A stretch of DNA of 64,000 nucleotides from Ceratothoa steindachneri (lineage: Eukaryota; Arthropoda; Malacostraca; Isopoda; Cymothoidae): assembly GCA_963969495.1 (NCBI GenBank), contig OZ018333.1:91602207-91666206 (forward strand). Direction: 5' to 3'. Position numbers and translations under genes: made by a program. Positions 28,001-40,162 of this stretch are shown here, in pieces (position 1 is the first letter of the stretch; each line of letters opens with the position of its first letter). A model generated the notes under the pieces. It ran no database searches, was not told where the DNA came from, and saw only the letters and a program-made list of their open reading frames with translations.

Positions 28001-29357
28001 ATTAGGTAATTAGCTGTGAACTCAGGTATAATGTCCTCCCCGACTCTCTTTTGAGCCAATTAATGTTTATATTTTAACAAAATCATTATGATTTATTTTC
28101 CTCCGAATTAAAATTAAAATTCTTGTGCAAATATTCTTCAATCTATTTGAGGCCGCTTAGAAATTGAATCGACAGACTGTTTCGAATTCAATATTGTTGG
28201 CACAGTATGAAAGTCTGAGTGCACACCATCCTCACATTCTCAGGGAAATTAATATCCAGGAGGATGTGGATGTGAAAGTGGTATTTTTTCACCCCACATA
28301 ATTATTAATTTCTAACCATTTCGACATTAATAATTTAAGCTTGAAGGAGAAATTGCTTAAAAGCCTTGATAAACTGCCATGCATCTTCGTCTGAACAAAG
28401 GAAACATCTCTCAAAATGTTGTTTTCGGCCTTGATGAAGATAAACGTCGGTTCCTTGGAATATTTCAACGATTAATTTCTTCTTTTTTTCTTGTTGATTT
28501 ATTTTTTATTATTTATCATTCTTGATTTCGTTAAAAATGGCAATTTGAAAAGAACCTACTGTTTTGTGGTAAAATAAGTCGGTTGTGTGTAGAAAATGTT
28601 CTGAGCGAAAGGAACCTGAATTAAGAACCCCGGATTTGTGGCAAGGATTGCTACAAGAGACAAAAATACAGGTATTTGATAGCGAATGAATGATACAATG
28701 TTTTCACTAATATCTCTAATGAGGATCCATTTCACTGGATCCATATCCTTCAACGATTTCAACCTCGACTTCTGCAACATGCCCAAAGTGAGGCACTCGT
28801 ACCAATAAACCAGGGTCAAAGGGGTGATGATCCTTAGGTTTTCTAACTTGATAGGACAGTGTTGCATGTCTCAAATGAAGGGGGAAGATCCCCCGAGAAG
28901 CCATTTGTACTTAATTGAAGATTCTCATAAGAACGATGTAATCTCATGGACGATAACTTACATAAGGAGAAAGTGTGTTGGTCCGTCATGTTAATTCACT
29001 AGGTGATACCAGGTTGAGATAACCTAAGCATACATGAACGAAGAAAGGTTCCTCTATAGGGAAGCAGCCGCATTCCAAACAAGCCATCTATCGATTGTCC
29101 AAATTTGTTAAGGTTCTAAGTGGTTGGTAAAAATGTTCAGGTAACAGATTTACTCGACAGGAAACATTGATTAATGGCGTGAATATAAAATGTACAGTGA
29201 AATATAAATGCTGAAATAATTAAAAATCTAATAGACATTAAACATATAATTGCATATATCCCCAAAATTTGAAAAAAAAAAATATTTATATTAAAATGTA
29301 TTCCCCGATTGTAAAATGATTAAATATAGTTGAAAGAATCAAGAAGTTTCATCTGAC
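25094..29357. other. Unassigned sequence
   Basis: No gene family or transposon protein is recognised. A GC-richer patch near 25480-25690 has a small GTGCCA/TGGCAC inverted repeat. Short frames near 28.6-28.9 kb on the minus strand look like chance. Confidence 0.35.
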
Positions 29358-29620
29358 AACATCAAAAGTAGTTTCACACATTTGTGGGGAAGCTTTCCAA
29401 CATCAAAAGTAGTTTCACACATTTGTGGGGAAGCTTTACAACATCAAAAGTAGTTTCACACATTTGTGGGGAAGCTTTACAACATCAAAAGTAGTTTCAC
29501 ACATTTGTGGGGAAGCTTTACAACATAAAAAGTAGTTTCACACATTTGTGGGGAAGCTTTACAACATCAAAAGTAGTTTCACACATTTGTGGCGAAGCTT
29601 TACAACATCAAAAGTAGTTT
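29358..29620. repeat. 41-bp minisatellite, six full copies plus a partial
   Basis: The unit starts AACATCAAAAGTAGTTTCAC, continues ACATTTGTGGGGAAGCTTTAC, and begins at 29358, 29399, 29440, 29481, 29522, 29563 and (partial) 29604. Copies are nearly identical: the fifth has AACATAAAAAG and the sixth GTGGCGAAG. Each full copy contains one HindIII site. Such homogeneity implies recent expansion. Confidence 0.95.
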
Positions 29621-31034
29621 GCGTCATATATTGATATCGGAACAACCATAACATACTTTCAAAACACTGATATCAACAGGTCATCAGCAGTTTTGTCACG
29701 TAGGGTTTGATGTAGGGTCTTTAGATATATTCTTAGGGCGAATCCAAATACGAAATTAGACTTTTATTATCAGCTTTCATTTTTCTTGTGGCAATGGGAT
29801 AATCTTTTATCACAATCACTGGATGAAACAAATTGTGAGTTATGTATTTACTTACGTGTAATACATAATAATATTGTAATATTATATTATAATACGACAC
29901 TAGCTTTATAATTTATAAGGAATCTATGAGAATACAGTGAGGCGAAGCATATATTGGGACATATATAATAAGATATTTAATATATATTCTAGGCTTTAAA
30001 AATAAATGGTAAATCTACAAATAACACATTTTTACATGTGTTAAAGAGAGAATGTTAAAAATTGTGATAACAAGGAGGAGATTGTAATTTATTGGCAAGA
30101 AGACAAAATATGAGTGGGAATAGGTATTTAAACATCCATCGAAATTATTTTTTAAATCACCTTATTTACAGAATTTGGGGATCTAGAATGTTTTACAAGG
30201 ACCGAGAAATATCCAATAAGTTCCTCCTAATTTTTACAGAAGCTCCAAACGAGGGAAAGGGAGATTCATCAGAGAATATCACAGTCTATTCCTTACCTTT
30301 CCTACAAAAGAGGAGCCAATCCATAAGGCTCCTTTTGTTGAGGTGAAGCTTCTTTGCAGCCCTTCTCGACTTGAGACCTTTTTTGAAAAGTCTCCGCCTC
30401 TCTAAACCCTTCACACTTGCCTATTTCCAATAGTGAGAAAGCAAAGCGATGGAGGCAACCTAATCTTTGAGCTGGAACCTTAAATGGGGGTTATCTGGAC
30501 GTTCATTTGAAGCTTTAGGGCGCCTAGAAACTTCTTCCAAAGAAGGTAACCAAGTTTTTAGAGTCTTTAAGGATCTTTAAATTGCTGCCCCTTGATACAA
30601 TACCCTGTAGCAACTGGTCCCTTTGGTCACTTTGGTGCAGAACAACAATGGCTGCAGGATTTTGTTCGGAAAGAACCATTTCTGGAATTGAAAAAGATTC
30701 AAACATTGAATTTAAAACAAGAACTATTACAGTTATAGGAAACAATGACGGCGCAACGAAATATTAAGCTCTCTTCTCTATCTACTGTCAAAATACTTAT
30801 TTTTACTTTTATATTGGCTTTTTTATAATGTCATATACAATTAAGGAATGTCTTTATTGACTTTTTCAAATATTACAAGGCAGTTATTTAATTATAGTGG
30901 CATATGGTATATAAAAATTATAGTTGGAATTGATTTATATAAATTTTATTTTAGCGTCCAAATATTTGGTACTCTTCACTTTATTTATATATATATACTG
31001 CTGGATTTGAAGTGGTACTTTACATATATATATA
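29621..31034. other. Unassigned sequence
   Basis: AT-rich, without recognisable coding capacity. It ends in short TATA tracts at the border of the second Tc1 copy. Confidence 0.35.
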
Positions 31035-32615
31035 AAATGGGTGCAAGAAATATCCGATAAATGGTCAAAAGTTTATTTACCATAGTTACACAACAGCAAA
31101 GTAATCAAAAATTGAAAAGGCTTATGTATTTTGTACGTTGAATACAAATTGGTATCATTTTGCAAAAATAGTGAAACATTACTATGATTACGGCAAAATT
31201 ATCCAACGAACGTTTCAAAAAGTATCCGATACATCTATGAAAACCAGTTAGTATTTAGGGATATGACCTTTCGTCGCTGGTACAGCTTCCAATCGTTGGG
31301 AATATTTACCTTATTAGGTTCTTACAAATATTTGTAGGTATCTTGGCCCATTCTTTTTGGCATATTCTTTTTAAATCTGTTTGATCTATTGGCCTATTTT
31401 CTGAATCTTAAGTTTTAATTCTCGCCACAGGTTTTCGAAAGAACTTTGGTCTGGCGACTGAATTGTCCTTCCTATATCCTTTATTTTCTGAAACCACGGT
31501 GCAGTGACCTTGGCTGTATGTTTTGGATCGTTGTCCTGCTGGAATGTCCATCCTCTTGGCAACTTCAAGTTGTCTGCAGACTCTAAGAGATTATCATGCA
31601 AAATCCTGCGATACATCTGAGCATTCATTTTCCCTTCAATAATATGGAGTTTTCCAGGATGTGCAGAGGAGAAGCAGCCCCATAGCATTATGCTGCCTCC
31701 TCTAAACTTCACTCTTGGGATTGTATTTTTATGATCATGCGCTGATTTTTCTGCCTCCAAACGTGACTAACAGTATTCCGCCCAAATAACTCAATCTTCC
31801 TCTCGGCAGACCATAGTTCAGCGTCCCCAAAACTTGCAGGCTTCTCTAAATGTTCCTTCGCAAAATTCAGACGATTTCTGACATGAATTGGTTTCAACAA
31901 AGGTGTCTTTCTTGGTGTGCGAGAATGGAATCAGTCGTTCCTAAGAACTGCTCTAAGTTTACTTTTGCATACACTTATCTCAGCTGCTTCAAAATCTTTG
32001 TGAAGTTCAGATCTTATCACTCAAAGATTCTTCTTTACTTTACGGACTATATGGACGCCCTGAAGCTAGTAGACTTGCAGTGGACTGATATGACGTGAAC
32101 CGGAGAATCGTGTCACCAATGGTTGAGTTTGGTATTTTTAGCATAGATGAAATTTTTCTATAGCCCAAACCACTTTTATGTAACTGAAAAATTAGTTCTC
32201 TTCTCCTTTTTGACAATTCTTTAGTCTTTGCCATATTAGAATCAGTGTTTTTAACGATGATCTCCTTCACATGTAGCTCTCAGACACTGAGTGAGGTCCG
32301 CTATTTCACGTGGACGAAGTAGGTATTTTTCTAAAAAGTTCTACAGCATTCCCGTCACGTAAACCACTTTGGAATGTTCGAGAACTATTTATTATCGCTT
32401 TAAAACTAATTTTGTGAGTGTGTTGGATACTTTTTGAGGCGATAATCTAACGGTTTAGTCGATATAATATCAATTCTTTACTATTTGTGTATTCTAATAC
32501 CGAATTTGTATTCAAATATACAAAATACATAAGATGTTCAATTTTCGATCACTTTGCTGTTGTGTAACTATGGCAGCTAAACTTTTGACCATATATCGGA
32601 TATTAAATGCATCCA

Positions 32616-32618
<3 letters not shown>
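31035..32618 (-). mobile_element. Tc1-like element, copy C, opposite orientation to copy B
   Basis: The end at 32618 reads CCACTG directly followed by TA, the expected terminus and target dinucleotide. The end at 31035 reads AAATGGGTGC after TA, with two changes from CAGTGGGTGC. Both ends carry the ACACAACAGCAAAGTAATC word. Length is 1584 bp against 1585 bp for copy B. It abuts a 75-bp (TA)n tract on one side and short TATA tracts on the other, so it was probably inserted into TA repeats. Confidence 0.86.
31386..32234 (-). pseudogene. Tc1 transposase pseudogene (copy C)
   Basis: The start MAKTKELSKRRRELIFQLHK and GYRKISSMLKIPNSTIGDTI form the paired-like DNA-binding domain. Then come SAERKIELFGRN, where the first catalytic aspartate expected before ET is an alanine, followed by FRGGSIMLWGCFSSAHPGKL, FQQDNDPKHTAKV and PDQSSFENLWRELKLKI. 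The spacing from the second aspartate to the glutamate is 32, two fewer than in copy B, because of a small deletion. Three frames are needed to read it. It is therefore dead, both by frameshift and by loss of a catalytic residue. Confidence 0.82.

Positions 32619-32693
<75 letters not shown>
32619..32693. repeat. (TA)n microsatellite
   Basis: About 75 bp of pure TA repeats begin at the target dinucleotide of Tc1 copy C. Confidence 0.97.
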
Positions 32694-32698
<5 letters not shown>

Positions 32699-32737
32699 GA
32701 ATAACTCACAAAGTAGCACGTGAGGTTCGCAATGAAT

Positions 32738-32837
32738 GCAATGTCCCACAGGGAAAAAGAAAAGGTGATTCCAATTAGTTTCGAACTGAATAAAGTTCGA
32801 AAGTACTTGGAAGCACCTTTTCATTTTTTCTGTGGGA

Positions 32838-32844
<7 letters not shown>
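32738..32844. repeat. Hairpin made of Penelope-type terminal sequence
   Basis: CAATGTCCCACAGGGAAAAA at the left is mirrored by a CTGTGGGACATTG arm at the right, about 30 bp each. The loop contains TTCGAACTGAATAAAGTTCG and AAAGTACTTGGAA, which also occur in both arms of the larger inverted repeat at 32.9-33.8 kb. It sits between two (TA)n tracts. Confidence 0.7.

Positions 32845-32911
<67 letters not shown>
32845..32911. repeat. (TA)n microsatellite
   Basis: About 67 bp of pure TA repeats. Confidence 0.97.
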
Positions 32912-32914
<3 letters not shown>

Positions 32915-32924
32915 TGCAACCAAG

Positions 32925-33777
32925 CCCACAGGGAAAATTAGTACGAGGATTCCAAGTACTTACGAACTTTATTTCGAGTTCTTTATCAAGGAATAACAAA
33001 AGTATTGAAAACTATAATATTTATAGAGATGATACAGAGGAGAGGGAACGGCAACAAAAAACAAAAAAAATAATCAACAAAATGAATTAATATGAAATGG
33101 AAACCTTAGGAAGAGTAGAGATAAATACAAACTAAGATCATTAAATCAGATAAATTCAAAAGACTAAAGGTTGACATGAGGATTAAAATACCACCTAGGC
33201 AATTAAGGAGGGAGAAAATCTGACCGAGAGATTAACCTCAGAAGTCAGGATCTAAAAATCAAGGTAGAATAAGTACAAAAGTTCTAAAGACTTGCCTTAA
33301 ATGGAAATAAATAAAAAGACATAAATATAAGGCTACATAGATGCACACAAAATAAAATTTAAAAGTTTATTAAGATTAATATAAATATTTATCTCAAATT
33401 AAAAGTTTCGACAGTGCATTGTGAATATAATTTAAAAAATAACCATCGAGTTTATCTAAACCAGGACTTAAATTAAAATTTGAAAATTTACTAATAAAAG
33501 TCGATTCAAGGATATTACGTAAAATTATATCTCTTTTTAATTTACCTGATTTAATTATCTTAATTTGTATTTAGCCCCGCTCGACATAAGGTTTCCATTT
33601 CATATTAATTCATTTTGTTGATTATTTTTCTTTTTTTGTGGTCGTTCCCTCTCCTCTGTATCATCTCTATAAATATTATAGTTTTCAATACTTTTGTTAT
33701 TCCTTGATAAAGAACTCGAAATAAAGTTCGAAAGTACTTGGAATCCTCGTATTAATTTTCCCTGTGGTCTTTGTTGC
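32925..33777. mobile_element. Large inverted repeat, probably paired Penelope-like terminal repeats
   Basis: The left arm (32925-33110) begins CACAGGGAAAATTAGTACGA and the right arm (about 33590-33770), reversed, begins CACAGGGAAAATTAATACGA. They stay almost identical for about 185 bp, through TATCAAGGAATAACAAAAGT and GATACAGAGGAGAGGGAACG, as far as GAAATGGAAACCTTA. The spacer of about 470 bp is AT-rich and has no coding frame that I recognise. The CTTGATAAAGAACTCGAAA word in the right arm resembles terminal motifs of Penelope-like elements, and inverted copies of terminal repeats are known in that group. Assignment is inference. Confidence 0.7.
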
Positions 33778-34259
33778 ATTTATTGCTTACTCACGCGATA
33801 CTTTGTGAGTTTTCCACATATATTAGTGTAGATGGGGAGCAGTCTTTCCTGAATGCAAATCTTGTTAAAGACCATCGTATATTTAGCCTTGATCATTAAA
33901 ATTGGTTTAAAATTCCACTCATCGGATTGCCTTGTTTCCTTTGACGTTACGTTCAGGCGAGCATGAATAAATATCCCCTAAAAACCGTTTTCTTTCAGTA
34001 CACCAGAGTCTGACTCCACCATACTTCATCGGTAAATGAGGAAAGAATACATACAGAAGCTCCAAAGATGATCGAATAGATCGAAAGCTTAGCAATTTAA
34101 GTTTGTTTTTTACCAAACACATTGATTAGGAAGAGAGATGAATATAGGACAAGTGAACTACCATCTACAAGATGGACTACAAAAGATAGTAAGAAGAATA
34201 GAAAGTTGCCAAAGGAAATTGATCAAGGCGAAATATACTATGATCTTTAGCAAAGTTTG

Positions 34260-34262
<3 letters not shown>

Positions 34263-34306
<44 letters not shown>
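34263..34306. repeat. (TA)n microsatellite
   Basis: About 44 bp of pure TA repeats. Confidence 0.95.
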
Positions 34307-34309
<3 letters not shown>

Positions 34310-34507
34310 GCAATGTATTCCCCACTGCTATTGCAAAAAAAAAGGTTATGCCACGATATATTAATGACTGAAATTATTATTGGTTGAATACTTTTATCAT
34401 CTGCTCAATTTTGTTTAGTAATAATTGTTGTTATTTACAAATATAACGAGGCAAAAGGAAGAAATATTTAGGAAATATTGAAAATTTAAGTGTACAAATA
34501 ATTGCGT

Positions 34508-34556
34508 CACTCTCTCTCTCTCTCTCACTCTTTCTTTCTCTCTCTCTCTCACTCTT

Positions 34557-34641
<85 letters not shown>
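34508..34641. repeat. Compound (CT)n-(TA)n microsatellite
   Basis: About 100 bp of CT repeats with occasional A or TTTC interruptions run into about 35 bp of TA repeats, as at 15.9 kb. Confidence 0.95.
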
Positions 34642-34646
<5 letters not shown>

Positions 34647-35837
34647 AAATGTTTCACTTGACATAAATATTGCTTGGCAATTCTCGTATTTCTCCGTGTA
34701 ATTTAGTTTTATATCTTGGTTTGAAGATGAGAAAAATTGAAATATGTGACTTTGGGCGCTTTTTAAAAGAAAAAGGATTGATCTAAATAAATATTCTTAC
34801 AACTGAACGATTTAATCTAAATTTTCCATTTCGTGAATGAAAGTTTTATTTTATTTCGCTTTATTGTCCCTTTTTTGTTCGTTCAGGATACGCCCAACGG
34901 TGTGATAGATCGGACGATGATGGGATTTATTCTGAATAGGCAAAATGCGACGTGGAGTTCGTGGGTTGGTTTTATTTCCCTATTGACGCAATGCATCTAA
35001 ACGCGACAATATGCTCGGACGTGGCAGATATGGATTGGGTATTTGGGTGCTCTGCCGGGAAATATATTCAAGTTTACCACAAATTTCAACTTTACAAATT
35101 TCTTGACCAAACTTAAGAAAACTCCCTGACAGAAAAAGGTACAAAGAAGGACGAATGGATCAAGGCTGGATGGAGACTAGCCTGCACAATTAACCATTAT
35201 TTAGGAAAAAGAGGTGAGCAGATTTAAGAAAAGTGCAGAAAAAGGATAATAGGAAGAGGCATAGAAGAGATAAAGCTTGTGCAGTTTTAATCTAGTTCCG
35301 AGATTGTGGAAAGGGATGTCATTGGGGCCTTATGGAACCCCAAAACTGGTCCCTCAGCAATCCCGATCTTAAACTCCATCGCCTTCTCAAGTGGTCAGCA
35401 TTAGACGGAAAATCCTACGTTGGTGAGTAAATTAAAAATGGGCTTTTTCTTTGAGAGCGAATTTCGGCTCTTTGGGAAAGTCTTCCACAACAGTCAATTG
35501 CAAATCCCTTTTATAAATGTGCAGCCGGACTGAAAGCTCTTTATAGGAGTAGGAGAGGAAGAATCATCGCAGCATCCTCACCTCCCCCACACTCCTCTCC
35601 GAGTGGGAACGGGGGAAAGAGAGCCGCCCCCGCTCGGCCCTTCTCCCTTTCCTCCGAAGATCCAATTTGACACAGAGAGAGAAGGGGTCGAGGGAGCCGA
35701 TTAAGGTGAGGAGGAGCAGGAGTGGATCAGGTCAGAGGTCATATTCTACCTTCTATTCAAAATTGACCTTTATTCTAAGCTTTTTTTACAGTTTCTAGTG
35801 GTAATAGACAGACATTAAAGATTGGTAACATTTTATT
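34642..35837. other. Unassigned sequence with a GC-rich patch
   Basis: No gene recognised. About 35550-35730 is unusually GC- and CCT/AGG-rich for this window, with several GAGGAG and CCTCCC runs. It could be a low-complexity patch or a regulatory island. Confidence 0.35.
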
Positions 35838-36337
35838 GTATGCATGCGGTTAGTACAGCAATGAGTATCTGACCATCTGGAGGAAGTTATTCATCCACAC
35901 CAAGCAAGTGACTGTATCCAATAGGCCAATCTAACAGCACTAAAATGAACTGTATCATTTGGGAATTTTAACCTTTGCTTTTGGCGGGATGGTAGACGGG
36001 ATCGTTGGGGTAGTACTTAGTGGTGGGATGCGGTTAATGTAGCAATAGGTAGCAACCTTAATACCGCATAACCAATCAAACAGTCCTAAAAAGAACTGTA
36101 TTAAATGGGAAGACGAAATCGATCTCGTACGCAACGGTTGCGTCAAAGCGATCCCGTGTACTACTCCCACACAAGTGAAGGTCAAAACACCCATTTGATA
36201 CAGTTGTTTTTAATGCTGTTTAATGAATATATATTGAATACAGTCACTGGGCATTGATGAAAAGCGTCCCCCAGACGTGCCAGATGCAGTATGAAGGTCG
36301 CTACTCATTGCTGTATTGACCGCCTGCATACCACCAC
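35838..36337. mobile_element. MITE-like inverted-repeat element
   Basis: The left end GTATGCATGCGGTTAGTACA is matched by the reverse of the right end (GGTATGCAGGCGGTCAATAC). Similarity continues for roughly 150 bp through the GACTGTAT word and AACTGTATCAAATGGG. An additional partial copy of the same end lies inside near 36030, so the structure may be nested. The GCGTCCCCCAG word at 36264 is shared with the element at 55.6 kb. No coding capacity. Confidence 0.6.
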
Positions 36338-36689
36338 TGTGTGCAATACAGTTGACCTTACTTACTGTAAACAGGCAAAATATTTTCTAGAACTGTAAAT
36401 AACAGAGACGAGAGAAGATTACTCTTTATTTTATTATTGTAAATATAAAAATGGAGAGAAATAGGAAAGATGGAGGAGGAGAGATTAACAAAAAAAGTAC
36501 AAAAAGAGAAATGTTGAGTAGATAAATTGTAGTAATCAAATGCAAAAAGGTAAATTTCGGATGGGTTGGACGGGGGAAGTCCGTAGGAGGAACCTGTCGC
36601 TACGAAGGTACAAGCCCGAATGAGCTCTTCTGCCCTGCGGGGCCCCTTATATTGGCAAGCATATATATATCCGCAGGTCGTCAGACCCC

Positions 36690-37452
36690 GTTCCTGTAAA
36701 GGTGCGGGAGTCCCGGTCTGCCAGGTTTCTCCTACTACGGACAAATCGGAGATTCGTGGAAGAGGATTCGATCATTTTTGAGAACCTAACCAAAGTTTGT
36801 TCGGACAATCTCTTTAATAGTTGCTTAGGGATTCTTAAATTGAAGATAGAGGGTAAATTGTCCGCCAGAATCCGACCACTAGGAAAAATACAAAAAGGTA
36901 TTATGAGAGCGATGGTTTCGAGCACAAAGATATTGTTACTAAACCTTTAAATTAGGAATGGCCCATCCACACCTTGCCCATCCGAGCCGAAGACAAGAGG
37001 CTGAGGCGTCCGAGAACACCGTAATGCGGTGTCCCTTTGGCCTTGACCATGGCACAGGGCGAGTGTGAAGCAGGTGCTTTAGGGCATATACCCTCACCAA
37101 ATTGACATTGAAATAACTTTCGTAGGCCAACTGTACCCATAAAAAGGCAAGCTTAAGTAAAAGCACCAGAAAATTAAGGATACCCGCTACCCTTAACCAG
37201 AAAAGTGGTTTTATTTGAAAATAGTGAAGGAGCTCTATGCCCTTGAAAGCACCTACCATTTTATCCTTTTGTCTTAGTTAACTGAATATAAAACTGATTA
37301 TTATTTTTGCTAAGCCCTAAATACACTAAATCCCTTGCTGGGAGAAGAGATTTCTCATGGTTAATTAATAAAGAGGATCGAAAAAGATCGTTTATGACGT
37401 TTAGTAAATTATCCGGTTTCCCCACAAAAAAGAAGTCGTCCAAATATACAAA
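36690..37452 (-). pseudogene. DIRS-like RT/RNase H relic (copy 2)
   Basis: The RT active site VYLDDFFFVGKPDNLL is followed by INHEKSLLPARDLVYLGL, the palm and thumb border of a reverse transcriptase. After a one-base frame change come LRVAGILNFLVLLLKLAF and the RNase H start ITVFSDASASCLRLGWA. After another change come LETIALIIPFCIF, PSGRI and DNLPSIFN. Block order and spacing match the relic at 12.0-12.5 kb (LAGHLNFL, MDASLWG, LESVILLL). The YLDD box and the RNase H with an E-L/T-I segment fit DIRS and related retroelements. Broken by frameshifts; ends not found. Confidence 0.55.
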
Positions 37453-39249
37453 GGATTTCGAAATTACCCTTTAAAATCATGTAAATTAGTTAACTAATGC
37501 AATATATATTTTTTCTTATCCAATTATTCTATTTTATTTTAAAGTTTCCTTTCTTTAAACCGATTTATCACATAAGCTTCTCTTTTTTTCTCATACTCTC
37601 ACCTCTTCTTTTTTCCCCTTGGCAGCATTAAGTTTTTCTTCTTCTTGTAGTGCTCTTTTGAGCCTCAAATGGTGTCCATGTCGTCGACGAAAAGGTTTTA
37701 CATCAAAAAAAGGATTAAAGATATAATGGTCACAATTCGATGTCAATGTAATAAGATATAGAATTTCTTACATGCTTATAAGCCCCTAATGAATTTTATA
37801 GCTGATATTTTACACGCATTGATTTGTTTATAGGAAGACTTGGGCATTTTTGTATAAATCTCCAAAGATTTTAAAAGATAAACCATTCTATAAAATTGTT
37901 GAATAAAAATCATCTAGTCTTATTTGCTCATCATACATAGAAAATTCAGATGAAAAATGTTACGTTGCATAATGATGCTTGCACATTGCGATTTGTCCTA
38001 CTCAGCAAAATGGGTTTTATTATGTTTGCTTTATCAAATTTGTTTTAAGAGTAAATCCATCCGATTAATTCTATTTGAATAGTTGTAACGAATCATTTTT
38101 GGATCTAATATTGCCAGTCTTTTGGCAATTTTATATTTTAATAGACTTTTTCCATAATCTTTTCATCGTTTTAATCAAAAAGTCTTGTAATTATTTTTAA
38201 AGCGAATTATTTCTTATGCTTTTTCATCATTTCTTTGATATATAATTATTTTTAAAATTAATTATGCCTGCTGCTGATTCATCAATTTGTTTGATATATT
38301 TTCTTGCTGCAAAACCAATCTCTATTTTCAATTGGTTTTATGAATTGAAGCATCAGACGGATGGCAATATTTTGTAAATAATATGTACATATTATGTGCA
38401 CAACAATGGTAGAAGTGGAAAATAGCTATTAAACTTTCTCAGAAATGGTTCGCATTGGTTTAGGACTAATTTTTAAAAAGTAATTTGACTTTCAAGAGAT
38501 TATCAGAAAGAACTTTCATAAATCCTTTACCGGTTTTGTCTCAGTTAATTTCTCCTTCTCCAATATTTTTGGATTGAGTCAAATATCTCTAAAGTTTTTT
38601 CTGTAATGACACCATTTACCAGCCACCTGCTAAAGGAAAATTTATGTATGTGTAAATTTCTTGACTCTTCAGTTGTTGTCTTAAAAATTTTATTTTTGTG
38701 ATGGAGATTTATTAAATAAAAAAATATCTCTTGAAAATGTAAAAAAGTTCAATTTTGTAGCATTTAGACCTGCCATCATCTCTTCATTTACATCATATCA
38801 AGAAGAAATTCTCCATTAGGATACAATTGTTTCCTTGTTTCCTCAAACTTCTTTATGAAACTTGACCATCGATGGAAGTTTTTGATAACTTATGTGGTCT
38901 TAAACAGGTGTAAAATATATTTTAATCTTCTCGAACGTTTTGAGGATGTACAATAAAATTATCCAAATAACATGTAACAACCTTATTACTATTACACGGG
39001 GTCCTTCACAGAGAGGGAGCCCGTGTTTGTGTCGCCTAAGGTAGTCGGAGAAATTGCAGCTCTTCTAAACAGCAAAACCTCTCACTTTTGCATCTCAAAA
39101 TACACTAAAATTTGTTGTTATAATTATGTTGAAAATTATCTGTATTTTTCACAAAGTTTCGTGCAGAGTTTTTTCCACCTATAATAATAATGAAATCATA
39201 TTTTTCTAAAAGAAAACATAGAAATAAATAGATAATGGACGATATTTAA
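37453..39249. other. Unassigned AT-rich sequence
   Basis: Part of this may be the decayed C-terminal half of the minus-strand hAT relic that follows. The frame KKFEETRKQLYPNGEFLLD near 38.8 kb on the minus strand is suggestive but not conclusive. A small ACACGGG/CCCGTGT hairpin lies near 38994-39025. Confidence 0.3.
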
Positions 39250-39877
39250 CTAACGCGGACTTGGCTTGAATTCATTAAATACATGCCGCCTCGGGTGGAC
39301 CGATCCTGCCTCCCACCTAGATCCGCAAGTGATTTTTTCTCTTTGAACAACTTTGATTAATTCTTTATCAAAACATATCACATAATCCTTCATAGTTTTT
39401 ACACTGTTATACATCACCTTTGTAAAATAAGGAGATAATCCATGCATAATATTATATCCACGCTTTGCATGCCCCATCTGAAAGCTTGCTGCAATTGTGC
39501 TGTCACTAAACATGAACTTAAATAAGTCTCTAATTTATTTAGTCATGAACCCCATTTAATCATCTTTAAACACCATCTATTCGAGCTTTACAAACATCAT
39601 ATTTGCATAACTTCTTAACCCTTCATTAGAGCCCCAATTTGCCAAAGATACAGAAGTAGCAGAATGCATATCTGTGTCAGTTTGAATAGCAGAAGCTCTC
39701 TCCAGCCAAAGAAGATTGTGATTTCTTCCCCCTTGTATAGGTCTTAAGATTGTTACTGTTTATATGGGAAGTCGATGTTCATTTATCAAAAGCGCGGAGT
39801 TTAAAATCCTTCTCGCAAACAGTGCAGTGCACTTTCAAATTGCTGTCTGCCTTTGCTAACCATTATGAGAACTCAGG
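39250..39877 (-). pseudogene. hAT-like transposase relic with BED-type zinc finger
   Basis: The 5' part reads FPEFS, a stop, then WLAKADSNLKVHCTVCEKDF, a BED-finger pattern (tryptophan followed by CxxC). The conserved block AASFQMGHAKRGYNIMHGLS and PYFTKVMYNSVKTMKDYVIC FDKEL, separated in my reading by no stop, corresponds to the helical region and first catalytic aspartate (F-D-E/K) of a hAT subgroup common in animals. The two parts are separated by stops and frame changes, and the rest of the catalytic domain is not confidently readable. Inactive. Confidence 0.6.
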
Positions 39878-40109
39878 AAAATGATTAGTTTCTAGCCAAA
39901 CATTATATTAAAATATGTGTCGCCTTCATACAATTAAAATGTCAAGAAAAAAAACAACATTTCAGTTTAAACCTGAAACAAAAAATGTTTATATAAAATA
40001 ACGAATATAGGCAAGATTTTCATGTAGGTAATTAATAATTATATCCTATAACTAGAAGAAAATCATGATCAAATTACAAAAATATCTATTCTATCATATC
40101 AATTCTAAT

Positions 40110-40112
<3 letters not shown>

Positions 40113-40160
<48 letters not shown>
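40113..40160. repeat. (TA)n microsatellite
   Basis: About 48 bp of TA repeats. Confidence 0.95.

Positions 40161-40162
<2 letters not shown>

Noticed and set aside
28556..28904. 103-codon minus-strand frame (MQHCPIKLENLRIITPL start)
   Set aside because: Briefly resembled a leucine-rich repeat, but spacing does not hold and an equally long frame overlaps it.
32512..32999. Open frames with long YIYIYI stretches
   Set aside because: Translations of (TA)n microsatellites. The same holds at 13.7, 15.9 and 34.3 kb.
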